From the NCBI GenBank assembly GCA_035454885.1, contig DATIGE010000064.1, forward strand, positions 1 to 64,000: a DNA stretch of 64,000 bases. The letters run 5' to 3'. Positions within the stretch are counted from its first letter, which is position 1. Each line of letters opens with the position of its first letter. The notes under the pieces are model-generated. The model had not been told where the DNA came from and did no database searches. It saw only the letters and a program-made list of their open reading frames with translations. Made by a program: the position numbers and the translations under genes. Shown one piece after another: positions 41,400-50,070 of this stretch. The DNA is from a bacterium (GTDB lineage: Bacteria > UBA10199 > JACPAL01 > GCA-016699445).

Positions 41400-42443
41400 A
41401 TGATTAAGGCCTTCACCATCTTGGGGCGTAGCCTGATGGCTGCAGCCCTCGCCGCATTTTTGGGGGCGGGGATCGCGGGGGCGGGGGGTTGCGGCTCGGC
41501 CACCGGCGGTTCGGAGGCGGGGAATCCGAGCCGGAGCATCGTGGGCAGCCTCGCGGCCTCTCCGAACGCCGCCTTGACCGTCGGTTCGACTTCCCTGTCA
41601 AGCCAAGCCGCCTGTCCGGCGGACACGATCGTCGCCGTCGACTCCCGGAAACAAGAATGGGTTTTTCCCGTCGCCTCCGACTGTTCGTTCGAACTCGAAC
41701 TTTTCTTCAACAAGGCCTATTCGATCCGGTTCCGGCTCGGGGACATCGATGTCGGATCGATGATCTTTCACAATTCGCCCGACCGCTTTCCCTCGCCCGT
41801 CATGGAGATCGCCGAGGAGAGCGTGGGCATCTCGCTCGGAACCGTCGTGGTCGACGACGGCCAATCGCTACCGGAGAATGAGCCGGCCGCCCAAAACGAC
41901 GCCGATCTGGACGGGCTGCCCGACCTGGAGGACCCGGACGACGACAACGACGGCATTCTCGACATCGACGAGCCTGACTGCGACCTGGACGGCATCACCG
42001 ACGATTTCGACGCCCGCAACACCGACTGCCTTCCCGTCAGCACACTGCCCGACAACACGGTGCTGGAGGTCCTGCCGCGCAATGGGTCGGGCATCACGAC
42101 GCCGGAGGATGCCGTGCCCCTGGACCGGGCCGTCCAGGCGCGATTTTCCTGCAGTGTGGACGCGGCGAGCGTCAACGGCGAGACCTTCTTCGTAACGGCC
42201 AAGGATGCGCCGGACAGCGTCCTCCAATGCGGATTCGTGATCTCGGAGGAGGGGACGACGGCCACGTGCGAACCCGTTGGTCTCGTTCCCGACACCGCCT
42301 ACCAGGCCACGATCCGAAGCCTCCGCTGCAAGAACGGCGCCGCCATCGCAGAGACCACCTGGGAGTGGAGGACGACGACCGTCAGCACAGCAACCCTTCC
42401 CGTCGCCGTCCCGACGGCTCCCGTCGAAAAGATCCCCGAATGA
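41400..42443 (+). CDS. secreted lipoprotein-like protein with thrombospondin-type 3 and Ig-like repeats
   Basis: A 347-residue protein. An N-terminal signal ends in AGAGGCG, with Cys as a possible lipidation site, followed by the SEAGNPSR motif seen in lipoproteins of deltaproteobacterial lineages. A middle acidic segment (NDADLDGLPDLEDPDDDNDG, CDLDGITDDFDARNTDC) is a thrombospondin type 3-like calcium-binding stretch. The C-terminus has an SbsA/Ig-like domain (VPLDRAVQARFSCSVDAASV, GLVPDTAYQATIRS). It is co-transcribed with the TIGR02147 regulator and may be its target or partner. Confidence 0.7.
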   Translation: MIKAFTILGRSLMAAALAAFLGAGIAGAGGCGSATGGSEAGNPSRSIVGSLAASPNAALTVGSTSLSSQAACPADTIVAVDSRKQEWVFPVASDCSFELELFFNKAYSIRFRLGDIDVGSMIFHNSPDRFPSPVMEIAEESVGISLGTVVVDDGQSLPENEPAAQNDADLDGLPDLEDPDDDNDGILDIDEPDCDLDGITDDFDARNTDCLPVSTLPDNTVLEVLPRNGSGITTPEDAVPLDRAVQARFSCSVDAASVNGETFFVTAKDAPDSVLQCGFVISEEGTTATCEPVGLVPDTAYQATIRSLRCKNGAAIAETTWEWRTTTVSTATLPVAVPTAPVEKIPE

Positions 42444-42458
42444 TTCCTTGAAACGGGT

Positions 42459-43130
42459 TCAGCGCGGATCAATGCCGAAGGCGCCTATCACGAGGGTGTG
42501 GGACTCCTGGTGGAGACGGTGAGGGACAAGATCCGTCCTCTCCGGCCCGAGTTTTTCCTGCCCGAGGTAGACCCGGAGAGCGGTGACGACACCCGCACCG
42601 AGGCGGTCATCGGCATCGGCTCCAAAAACGAAATCCTCCGGGATGCCTTGGGCTGCTTCGCGCGAAAGAATGGATCGTAGCGCCTTCTTGGTCTCCAGGC
42701 CCAAAAACTGAGGAATCGCCGTCCCCCCCATGATGACGATGTTTGCTCCGGTCATCATGGCCCAACCTGCGGTCGCGGCTTGCGATTTTCCGGGTTCCCG
42801 CAGCTCCGTGACCGTCTGGCTCGCGATCTCCTCGATCCGTCCGATAAACCGGGACTCATCGGCGTTGTAGGGGGGCCCTAGCTTCCGGCTCGATCCTCGC
42901 TCCGTCGCCCGGGACTGGCGGATGAGGGTCGCATTGACCTTGTCCGGATCAACGACAAACTCCAGGGCGCCGGAAGAATCCCGCGAAACTCGGGTGATTT
43001 CAGCGAGGTGCTCACCGAACCTGACGTACGAATCGAGGCGACCGCGCGCCCATTCGACGCCCACGTAGGTCGTCGCCGTCGGGATCATGAAAACGCGGGT
43101 GATCTGGGGAAACAAAGCCGGAAGATTCAT
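42459..43130 (-). CDS. hypothetical protein
   Basis: A 223-residue soluble protein with no signal peptide. It starts NLPALFPQITRVFMIPTATT and has a strand/helix pattern with TTYVGVEWARGRLDSYVRFG, a central NIVIMGGTAIPQFLG stretch and a C-terminal GQEKLGPERTDLVPHRLHQES region. I recognise no domain. It lies 15 bp from the histidine kinase stop, on the same strand, upstream-to-downstream order RR-HK-this gene, so it may be the last gene of the two-component operon. Confidence 0.5.
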   Translation of the reverse strand: MNLPALFPQITRVFMIPTATTYVGVEWARGRLDSYVRFGEHLAEITRVSRDSSGALEFVVDPDKVNATLIRQSRATERGSSRKLGPPYNADESRFIGRIEEIASQTVTELREPGKSQAATAGWAMMTGANIVIMGGTAIPQFLGLETKKALRSILSREAAQGIPEDFVFGADADDRLGAGVVTALRVYLGQEKLGPERTDLVPHRLHQESHTLVIGAFGIDPR

Positions 43131-43144
43131 CGCCCCTCTCTACA

Positions 43145-45127
43145 TCAAGCCGCTGGAAATTCAAGCACCACCTCAAGCCCGCCTCCCTCGCGGTTCCGGG
43201 CTCGAATCTCGGCGCCCATCGCATGGGCCAGCATCCGGCTCATCGCGAGCCCGATGCCCGTACCTTGGGTCTTGCGCGTCATCTCGTTCTCGACCCGGTA
43301 AAAATTCTCAAAAACACGCGACAGCTCCTTGTCAGGAATGCCGGGCCCGCGATCCCTCCAGAGCCAAACAACACGGTCGCCCTTCCGCTCCAGAGAGGCC
43401 TCCAGCGACTTGTCGGCTGAGCCGGAACCGAATTTGAGGCTGTTATCCAGGAGAGACAGGAAGATCTGTTTGATCGCCTCGGGGTCGTAGAGAAGGGGAG
43501 GAAGGTCCTCGTCCGCCTTCCATGACAGGGCGAAGCCTGGCCGTTCGGCGATACCTTTCAGTTCACCACACAGCTCTTTAAAATCAGCCGTTGGAACATC
43601 CTTCTTGAGATTCAACTTGTAGGTTTTCTTTTCCAGACGGGCCAATTGAAGCACATTCTCGATCAGGCGAGACAACCGCCCGCTTTCCTTGCTGATCTGG
43701 CGGTAATATTCCGATATCTTGTCCTCGTCCTTGGCCCAGCCGTCCTCCAACATTTCCGCGTACATCCGAATGGACGTCAAAGGCGTCTTGAGCTCATGGG
43801 TGACCGCCGAGACGAAGTCCTGCCGCTTTTGCGAATAAGCCACCTGGGAGGCGGCCGTGCGGTAAATAAGGTAGAGGCCGATCGTCGCGAGCAGGACAAC
43901 CGCCGCGGAGAGAGCGTTCAGGAACCACCGCGTGCCGATGCGCGGCAGCACCGACGCATAAACGCCCCAGTCGAAAAGATTGAGGGGGTAACCGAGGGAA
44001 CGCTTGAAAAAGGGCGGCAGGCCATACAGCGCCAAATCCACGATGCCGTATTGGGCCAAGGTCCGGTCTCCCAGCTCCAGCCGGGCCAGGGCGAATTCGG
44101 GGAGCTCGGAGTTGGCGAAACTCTGGTCCATCAGCCATGAATAGAATTTCTCGAGATCCACCGCGAACCCTTGCAGGTACTGACGGTGATCCACCCAGAC
44201 CTTTCGATAGAAGAGGAGATACTGCTCGTCGACCAGACGGGCCTGAAACGGATCCGCGAGGACGGATTGGGGGAGCGTGACTTCCGGACGCCGCTCGGGC
44301 TCGGCCGGTTTCGAGGTCGCGGCTCCGGCGTAACCTTCCTGAGCGGGGGCCGAGGCTGAAACGGCGGGAGGGGAGGCCGGCGCCGGGGGAGGCGCTTCCT
44401 CCTTTTTGGGCGCCAGGGCGACCTTGGCCGATGACATCTTTCGTTTCTCCAATTGGACCGCCTGTTCCTGGATGGGATTGGGGTACACGTTCTTGGAGCG
44501 GGCGACCGACGCCTTGCCGACGCCCTGGGCCAACTCGGCCTCTGCGACGTCGCGAACGTCCTTCTGAACGTTCCCGCGATCGAAGTCGTCCATGGCCCCG
44601 GCGAGGCTCTTTTTGAGATCTCCCAATTCGACGTATCCGGGCACCCGAAACATGGCACCCTTCGGCTCCTTGCCCGCCCGCAGGGAAGAGGTCATGTCTT
44701 GCAGCTTCTGAAAGATCTCGCGCCGCCCTTGAGGCCGATGAATGAGGGAGTCCATCCCGGTGGGCCATCCTTCGGGAAGATAGGGCGTCGAAAACTCGCC
44801 GTCCGGGTCGATCTGAAAATAACCGATCAAGCCGCGCGCGTCGTCCTGGGGAAGGCGGGAGAGGGGGGAAAATCCAACGAGCTGCTTGGGGTACTTGTCG
44901 GGGGTCAAGGTGCCCCAAAAACGGTAATCGCTCCAGCGACGCCCGTCCTCGGCGGTCAGAAAATCGCTCACCGCCGCCTGCATCTGGTTGTAGACCTTCT
45001 CCGCCTGCCCCCGCCAAAGCTCCCGCTCTTCGCGACCCAGCTGGCGGTAGGAATTCCAGACGAAAAAACCCAAACTTCCCGCCAGGAGGATGAAGAAGAG
45101 GATGAATTGGAGGCGGAGACGTGTCAC
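43145..45127 (-). CDS. sensor histidine kinase with large periplasmic domain
   Basis: A 660-residue membrane kinase. TM1 spans residues about 5-23 and TM2 about 400-425, so about 375 residues are extracytoplasmic. That region includes a Pro/Ala-rich linker near residues 240-280. Then the HisKA helix with VTHELKTP (phospho-acceptor His444) and a HATPase domain: N-box LLDNSLKFGSG, G1 DRGPGIPDKEL, and G2 GTGIGLAMSRML. The sensor region resembles no named domain. It overlaps the response regulator by 4 bp. Confidence 0.92.
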   Translation of the reverse strand: MTRLRLQFILFFILLAGSLGFFVWNSYRQLGREERELWRGQAEKVYNQMQAAVSDFLTAEDGRRWSDYRFWGTLTPDKYPKQLVGFSPLSRLPQDDARGLIGYFQIDPDGEFSTPYLPEGWPTGMDSLIHRPQGRREIFQKLQDMTSSLRAGKEPKGAMFRVPGYVELGDLKKSLAGAMDDFDRGNVQKDVRDVAEAELAQGVGKASVARSKNVYPNPIQEQAVQLEKRKMSSAKVALAPKKEEAPPPAPASPPAVSASAPAQEGYAGAATSKPAEPERRPEVTLPQSVLADPFQARLVDEQYLLFYRKVWVDHRQYLQGFAVDLEKFYSWLMDQSFANSELPEFALARLELGDRTLAQYGIVDLALYGLPPFFKRSLGYPLNLFDWGVYASVLPRIGTRWFLNALSAAVVLLATIGLYLIYRTAASQVAYSQKRQDFVSAVTHELKTPLTSIRMYAEMLEDGWAKDEDKISEYYRQISKESGRLSRLIENVLQLARLEKKTYKLNLKKDVPTADFKELCGELKGIAERPGFALSWKADEDLPPLLYDPEAIKQIFLSLLDNSLKFGSGSADKSLEASLERKGDRVVWLWRDRGPGIPDKELSRVFENFYRVENEMTRKTQGTGIGLAMSRMLAHAMGAEIRARNREGGGLEVVLEFPAA

Positions 45128-45816
45128 ACGCGTCCAATTTTGTATCCTTCACCGCGGATGGTGAGGATCATCGCCGGCTCTTCGGCATTTCTTTCAACCT
45201 TACGGCGCAGTTTGGTGATGTGGATGTCGACGGTCCGCGTCTCCATGTGGGCGTTGCCGTAGCCCCAAACCTCCTTCAAAAGTTCCTGACGGCTGACGGG
45301 ACGGTCGCAGCACTGGATGAGGTACCGGAGGATGTCCACCTCGCGGCGGGTCAGCTCGATCGAGCGCCCGTCGATCGTGGCCACGAGGTTTCTCGGATCA
45401 ATCTCCAGCCCCTTCCAGACGACCTTTTCCTTCTCTTCCGTCAGTTTGCGGCTCCGGCGCAGGACGGCCTCCACGCGCGCCACGAGCTCGCGAACCGAGA
45501 AGGGCTTTGGGATATAATCGTCGGCGCCGAGCTTCAACCCCCGAATCACGTCCTCCTCGTCTCCCTTCGCCGTCAACATGATGATGGGCTGGGCCCGGTC
45601 GAGTTTGCGGATCTCGTTGCAAACCGCAAGCCCGTCGAGCCCCGGAAGCATAATGTCGAGGATGACCAGGTGATAGCGGCCCGACTGGGCTTTCTTCAGG
45701 CCTTCCTTGCCGTCGGAGGCCGCGTCGACGTCGTAACCGTTGTAGATGAAGACGTCGCAGAGACCTTTGCGAATCGACTCCTCATCCTCCACGATCAAAA
45801 TCGAAGGTTTCGGCAT
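45124..45816 (-). CDS. OmpR/PhoB family response regulator
   Basis: A 230-residue transcription factor. Receiver domain residues 1-118: acidic pocket DEE (11-13), phospho-acceptor Asp54 in ILDIMLPGLDG, and the switch Lys in KPFSVREL. The C-terminal winged helix has IELTRREVDILRYLIQ, RQELLKEVWGYGN and VDIHITKLRRKVERN. It is cotranscribed with the kinase. A direct repeat TTGTAAA (11-bp period) lies upstream in the divergent region and is a candidate binding site. Confidence 0.95.
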   Translation of the reverse strand: MPKPSILIVEDEESIRKGLCDVFIYNGYDVDAASDGKEGLKKAQSGRYHLVILDIMLPGLDGLAVCNEIRKLDRAQPIIMLTAKGDEEDVIRGLKLGADDYIPKPFSVRELVARVEAVLRRSRKLTEEKEKVVWKGLEIDPRNLVATIDGRSIELTRREVDILRYLIQCCDRPVSRQELLKEVWGYGNAHMETRTVDIHITKLRRKVERNAEEPAMILTIRGEGYKIGRV

Positions 45817-45850
45817 GGTTAGGAAGTTACCTTAATTCCATCTCTTGAGG

Positions 45851-45868
45851 TTGTAAAAGGTTTGTAAA
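45851..45868. promoter_or_regulatory. putative response-regulator direct repeat
   Basis: TTGTAAA occurs at 45851-45857 and 45862-45868, exactly one 11-bp turn apart, which is the usual half-site spacing for OmpR/PhoB-type dimers. It sits between the response-regulator gene and the divergent VWA gene and could regulate both. Confidence 0.5.
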
Positions 45869-45949
45869 GCGATCCTTCAAGTTTTTACCGGCCTGGGCCT
45901 ACCGTCCCGCGGGGATCACCGTAAGATGGCCGTCAAAAGGAGACCTCTT

Positions 45950-47431
45950 ATGAACCCCAAATTCAATCTTCACCCCCGCCGGATCGGCCAAGCCCTTGTG
46001 GCCGTTCTTTTGGCGGGGCTCATCGTCTACGGGGCGGTCGGCCGGGCGTCGTCACATCGGGCGGCGCCGGCCGGCCCTGCGGACACCGGCTGGAAGACCC
46101 AGGGCGCGGCCGGAGGCCACGTCAAGGTCCGCTCGAACCTCTCGCAGACCAAGGTGGTCCAGGGCTCGGACGGACTGGTCTATCTCGAGGTTGATCTGGA
46201 GGCCCCGGAGGCGTCCGATCTTTCCCGCGCGCGCCGCCCAACCGACTTCGTGATCGTCCTCGACCGCAGCGGCAGCATGGCGGACTACCGCAAGATGGAG
46301 TTCGCCCAAAAGGCGATCGGGTCGCTCATCAACCAACTGAAGACGGGCGACCGGTTCGCGCTCGTGGACTTCGACAGTGTCGTCGAAACGCCGATTCCGC
46401 TGACCGAAGTCTCCGAATCCGCCAAGGACCGCTTTCGGGGCGAAGTCCTGCGGATCACGCCCAGGGACGGCACCAACCTGGGCGGCGGGCTCATCGCCGG
46501 CATCGACGCGATCCAGTCCGCCGGCCGGAGGACGGGCCATCCCGAAGGGACCGCTTCGCGAGCCCAGCGAATGATACTTCTCTCGGACGGTTTGGCCAAC
46601 GAAGGCATCACGGACACGGCGGAGTTGGGACGCATCGCGGCGCGAGCGGTGAGCGGCGAGTTCGCCCTCTCCACCATCGGCGTCGGATTGGACTTCAACG
46701 AAGACCTCATGGCCTCGATCGCCGACCACGGGACCGGCAACTACACCTTCCTGGAGGACCTTTCCTCCCTCGACAAGGTCCTGGCCCAGGAGTTCTACGG
46801 GGCAAGCCGCATCTATGCGAGCCAGATCAAGGTGAAGCTGGACTTGAGTTCCGGCATCGAGGCCGTCGAGGCCTCCGGTTACCCGATTGAAAAGGAGGCG
46901 GGGGTGGCCGTCATCCGGCCAGGCCACCTTTACGCAGGACAGAAAAAGACCCTCTTCGTCACGCTCAAGCTCCCGACCGACGCCCTTTACACGAAGCCAC
47001 TCGGGTCGGCGACGGTTTCCTATGCCGTGAAGGAGCAGGGCTATACCGTCCCTCTTTTCGGATCGGACCTGAAGGTCGCCTGCCTGCCGCAGGAAAAGAG
47101 GGAGGAAGCGACGGCGTCGATTGTCCCCGGCGTCTACAAGGAGGCCTGGACCAAAAACAATTACGGAAGGCTCCTGAAGGACAACGCGGACAAGGTCCGT
47201 TCCGGCGACCGGGAAGGGGCCCTGGGGACCATCAGCGCCCACCGCGCCAAGCTTGAGGAGGCCTACGCCGCGGCGCCCGTTCCGGAAATGAAGGCCCAAT
47301 TGGACGACCTGAAGAAGATGGAGGACGAGGTGAGGGACGCCTTCAACGGGCCGGACGCGTCGGTGAAATCGAAACGTCTCTCGAAGGGCTACCAGTACCA
47401 GGGGATTCAACAACAGAGACAGTCAAACTAG
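45950..47431 (+). CDS. VWA domain protein, membrane-anchored
   Basis: A 493-residue protein from ATG 45950, preceded by AAAAGGAG; 45926 lacks a ribosome site. One N-terminal hydrophobic span (residues about 13-30) serves as anchor or signal. Residues about 97-280 are a VWA domain with the MIDAS motif DRSGSM (105-110), DGTNLGGGL and LLSDGLANEG. The C-terminal part has beta-sandwich strands and a charged, helical tail (LKKMEDEVRDAFNGPDASVK). It is probably periplasmic. Two further genes follow in an operon. Confidence 0.85.
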   Translation: MNPKFNLHPRRIGQALVAVLLAGLIVYGAVGRASSHRAAPAGPADTGWKTQGAAGGHVKVRSNLSQTKVVQGSDGLVYLEVDLEAPEASDLSRARRPTDFVIVLDRSGSMADYRKMEFAQKAIGSLINQLKTGDRFALVDFDSVVETPIPLTEVSESAKDRFRGEVLRITPRDGTNLGGGLIAGIDAIQSAGRRTGHPEGTASRAQRMILLSDGLANEGITDTAELGRIAARAVSGEFALSTIGVGLDFNEDLMASIADHGTGNYTFLEDLSSLDKVLAQEFYGASRIYASQIKVKLDLSSGIEAVEASGYPIEKEAGVAVIRPGHLYAGQKKTLFVTLKLPTDALYTKPLGSATVSYAVKEQGYTVPLFGSDLKVACLPQEKREEATASIVPGVYKEAWTKNNYGRLLKDNADKVRSGDREGALGTISAHRAKLEEAYAAAPVPEMKAQLDDLKKMEDEVRDAFNGPDASVKSKRLSKGYQYQGIQQQRQSN

Positions 47432-47440
47432 GGAGGAATT

Positions 47441-48061
47441 ATGTCACTTGCCTACCGAATCAAACGTCTCGTCAAGTCCGACGCCCACGCCCTCGTGGAG
47501 GGGCTCGAGGCCCCCAAGTGGGTCCTCGCCCAGGCCTTGCGCGACATGGAGGAAGAACTGGAAAAAATGGAGGCGGACCTGGGCATCCGCCGATCGCAGA
47601 TCGCGAAGATGAAGGACCACCTGATCGCCAGCGAGGCGATTCTGTCGGCCCTCGAAAACGACATTGAGTTCGCCATGAGCGAGAAGAGGGAGGACATCGC
47701 CAAGAACCTCATCCGCAAACTTCTGACGGCCAAGAGCGCCCTCGAGGATCTGTCCCGGAGATCGAAGGCCTGCGAGGAGGAGCTCGTCTCCGTGGAAGAG
47801 GACTACCGGGTCAAAAAAGGGGCCTACGAAGATATCAGGGGCCGGTGCGAAATCCTCAACTTGAGCCGCATCGACGACGACGCCTTCCAAGCGGCCGCCC
47901 GCCTTGTCTCCCAGGAAGGAGGCCCGGACGTGTCGCTCGATCACCAGGTGGAGATCGAGTTCCTGCGCAGGCTTCAAAGACACAAGGAGGCCGCTTCCCG
48001 CGGCACGTCATCCAGCACGCTGGATCATGGAAGACAGGGAGGGGACCATGAGCCGTCTTAG
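47441..48061 (+). CDS. PspA/IM30-like coiled-coil protein
   Basis: A 206-residue helical protein. The opening LAYRIKRLVKSDAHALVEGL, then LRDMEEELEKMEADLGIRRS and EDIAKNLIRKLLTAKSALED, follow the PspA/IM30 pattern of a short amphipathic first helix and long coiled coils. PspA/IM30 proteins form ESCRT-III-like assemblies on stressed membranes. The sequence is somewhat shorter than PspA, and lacks a clear PspF partner. ATG 47441 follows GGGAGG, 9 bp after the VWA gene. Confidence 0.72.
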   Translation: MSLAYRIKRLVKSDAHALVEGLEAPKWVLAQALRDMEEELEKMEADLGIRRSQIAKMKDHLIASEAILSALENDIEFAMSEKREDIAKNLIRKLLTAKSALEDLSRRSKACEEELVSVEEDYRVKKGAYEDIRGRCEILNLSRIDDDAFQAAARLVSQEGGPDVSLDHQVEIEFLRRLQRHKEAASRGTSSSTLDHGRQGGDHEPS

Positions 48062-48266
48062 CCTTTTCCATTTGGGAGTCTCGCTGGTGTTGGGGGCGGC
48101 GGCGGCGGCCTTTGTTCTCCCCGTCAGCCTCCCCGGGGCCATTACGGCCTTCGGCTCGGTGCAGATCCTCTTTGCACTCCGTGCTCATCGAAAATCCCGC
48201 GGAAACAGATTCCGGGAGGCTCATAAAACGGCGGAGCGCATCCTCGAGGAATGGAAATTTACTTGA
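48048..48266 (+). CDS. small membrane protein of the VWA-PspA operon
   Basis: A 72-residue protein, with its start inside the end of the PspA-like gene (14-bp overlap) after GGGAGGGG. Two hydrophobic segments (LFHLGVSLVLGAAAAAFVLP and AITAFGSVQILFAL) are followed by a basic cytoplasmic tail (AHRKSRGNRFREAHKTAERI). It could be a membrane partner like PspB/PspC or a PspA anchor, but it is not homologous to these by eye. Confidence 0.65.
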   Translation: MSRLSLFHLGVSLVLGAAAAAFVLPVSLPGAITAFGSVQILFALRAHRKSRGNRFREAHKTAERILEEWKFT

Positions 48267-48774
48267 TGGGCAGGCCCGTGCGGACATTGAAGAGGAGCCA
48301 TTGCCCGCCGGCAAGCTCCACGACGTAATGATCCTCGGGGTTCAGTCCGAGATATTGGCCCCACTGGTAGTGGGAGACGGTTTTCTTGAGCTTTGAAAAG
48401 TCGGGGATCATCTCGTTCAACCGCACCTGACGGATCAGCCTCCCCCGGTCGTAAAAGGAAAGCATGACCTGGTCCTTTTTGAAGTCGAGCGGGAGAAGAT
48501 TCACGCCGTCGAAGCCGGTCACCAGGTATTCGCCGTCGTTGGAGAGGGAGGCCACACGGAACCAGCCGGGCATCGACCACAAGGGCTCCTGGATGCCCCC
48601 GGCGCGTCGGCGGTAGACGGTCGTGACGCGCTGTTCCGGATTCATTCCGGCGCAGAAAAAACCGTTCTGGGAACACACGGTCTTGAACTCGGGCGCAGGG
48701 AGGGGCTCGTCGGCACAAACCGTCGGCGCCAAAAACACGCATAAGGTTGCCAGAAGAGCCGATGTCCTCACCAA
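48259..48774 (-). CDS. secreted hypothetical protein
   Basis: A 171-residue protein with a signal peptide (LLATLCVFLAPTVCA). It has two Cys pairs (VCSQNGFFCAG) and a beta-rich core with WFRVASLSNDGEYLVTGFDG, QVMLSFYDRGRLIRQVRLN and HYVVELAGGQWLLFNVRTG, resembling a single propeller-like or lipocalin-like unit. The start is TTG 48774 or GTG 48771; neither has a good ribosome site. It is 9 bp from the end of the diadenylate cyclase gene on the same strand. Confidence 0.6.
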   Translation of the reverse strand: MVRTSALLATLCVFLAPTVCADEPLPAPEFKTVCSQNGFFCAGMNPEQRVTTVYRRRAGGIQEPLWSMPGWFRVASLSNDGEYLVTGFDGVNLLPLDFKKDQVMLSFYDRGRLIRQVRLNEMIPDFSKLKKTVSHYQWGQYLGLNPEDHYVVELAGGQWLLFNVRTGLPIK

Positions 48775-48783
48775 ATTATTTTA

Positions 48784-50055
48784 CTACTTGGCCTCGATTT
48801 CGACCAGAACCATCGTCGGATCGATGTCCTCCAGGATCGTCCCGGGTGGTACGGTCATGTTCGCATCGGAGAGAGACACCGACCATTCGCCGCGGCCATA
48901 ATTGTAGAGCTTGAGGACGGCGCGTATCTCATTGGGATCCATAAACTGGAAGGCATGGCGGGGCCCGGAGAAGGTCACCGAGACGACTTTGGGCTCGACC
49001 GACTCGACGTACAGTTCCGGAGAGGGATCGGTGTACTCGACGGGGAGGACGAAGGTCCGGTGGATGATGCGGGTCTCGTGCACGACGGCGTACCAAAGCG
49101 CCAGCGTGATGAGGAGTGAGAACGCCTTTTCTCGGAAATTCCGGACGAAGAGATTCGCCAGGAAGCTCCGCTTCTTGGACGGAGCGAGATCGGCGTAGAA
49201 TTTTTCCAGGACGGCGCGAAGGCGGCGCGCTTCGCCCGGAGCGCCCAAATCCTCCAGGCGCCCCCCAACCGCGGCCGAAACCCGTCCCGTCTCCTCCGAC
49301 ACGACCAGGCACAGGGCGTCGCTCACCTCCGAGATGCCCACCGCCGCCGCATGCCTCATGCCGCCGCGGCCCGAGCGCGAGAAATCCTTCGCCAGAGGCA
49401 GTTGGCAACCGAAGCGGACCACGCGCTCGCCGTCGACCAACACCGCCCCGTCGTGTCCCACGGAATGCGGATCAAAAATGCTCTTGAGGAGGGGTTCGCT
49501 CAGGTCGCCGTTCAACCCGAACCCGCCGGTAATGTGACGGTCGATGGTCCCCATGCCCTTGAGGACGACCAAGGCGCCGATCCTCTGGCCGGACAGGTCC
49601 GTCAGCGTGTTGGTGAGAATGTCGACGACCCGGGGCGTCTGGGACGACGGCGCGCTCGACCCCCTGAACTTGCGGTTCAGGCTCCACACGGCCACCTGCT
49701 CAAAGAAATACTTCAGCTCCTCCTGAAAGATAATGATGACCGCGATCAGGATCACGGCGAAGAACGACTGGAGGACGAAGGAGGTCAGGATCAGTCCGAA
49801 CTCGTGGGCCAAGAGGTAGACCAGGCCGACGATCGCGATGCCCGCCAACACGAAGAAGGCCCGTCTCCGTTTGAACCAGACGAAGACGGCGTAGAGGATC
49901 ATCGACATGAACGCGATGTCGACGAATCCGGCGACGCCGATCTCGCGGGTCAGGGACCAAAGATCCAACGGATGAATGTCGAAGTGGGCCACCCGCCGCC
50001 GCTTAGCAAAGGACGCAAAGTCTGTCCATCCCGTGTCAAAAAGTATAGACTTCAT
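48784..50055 (-). CDS. diadenylate cyclase fused to YbbR domain
   Basis: A 423-residue protein that would make c-di-AMP. Three N-terminal membrane helices (residues about 42-110), then a DAC domain with the DGA motif at 202-204 (GHDGAVLVDGE) and the second motif as RHAAAVGISE (234-243), where the usual Arg in position three of RHR is Ala. Residues about 300-423 are a YbbR-like domain (YAVVHETRIIHRTFVLPVEY, VEPKVVSVTFSGP). In most bacteria cdaA and ybbR are separate neighbours. The Ala substitution bears on activity, so it needs testing. GTP or ATP use is not shown. Confidence 0.85.
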   Translation of the reverse strand: MKSILFDTGWTDFASFAKRRRVAHFDIHPLDLWSLTREIGVAGFVDIAFMSMILYAVFVWFKRRRAFFVLAGIAIVGLVYLLAHEFGLILTSFVLQSFFAVILIAVIIIFQEELKYFFEQVAVWSLNRKFRGSSAPSSQTPRVVDILTNTLTDLSGQRIGALVVLKGMGTIDRHITGGFGLNGDLSEPLLKSIFDPHSVGHDGAVLVDGERVVRFGCQLPLAKDFSRSGRGGMRHAAAVGISEVSDALCLVVSEETGRVSAAVGGRLEDLGAPGEARRLRAVLEKFYADLAPSKKRSFLANLFVRNFREKAFSLLITLALWYAVVHETRIIHRTFVLPVEYTDPSPELYVESVEPKVVSVTFSGPRHAFQFMDPNEIRAVLKLYNYGRGEWSVSLSDANMTVPPGTILEDIDPTMVLVEIEAK

Positions 50056-50070
50056 GATTGGAGGTTAGAG

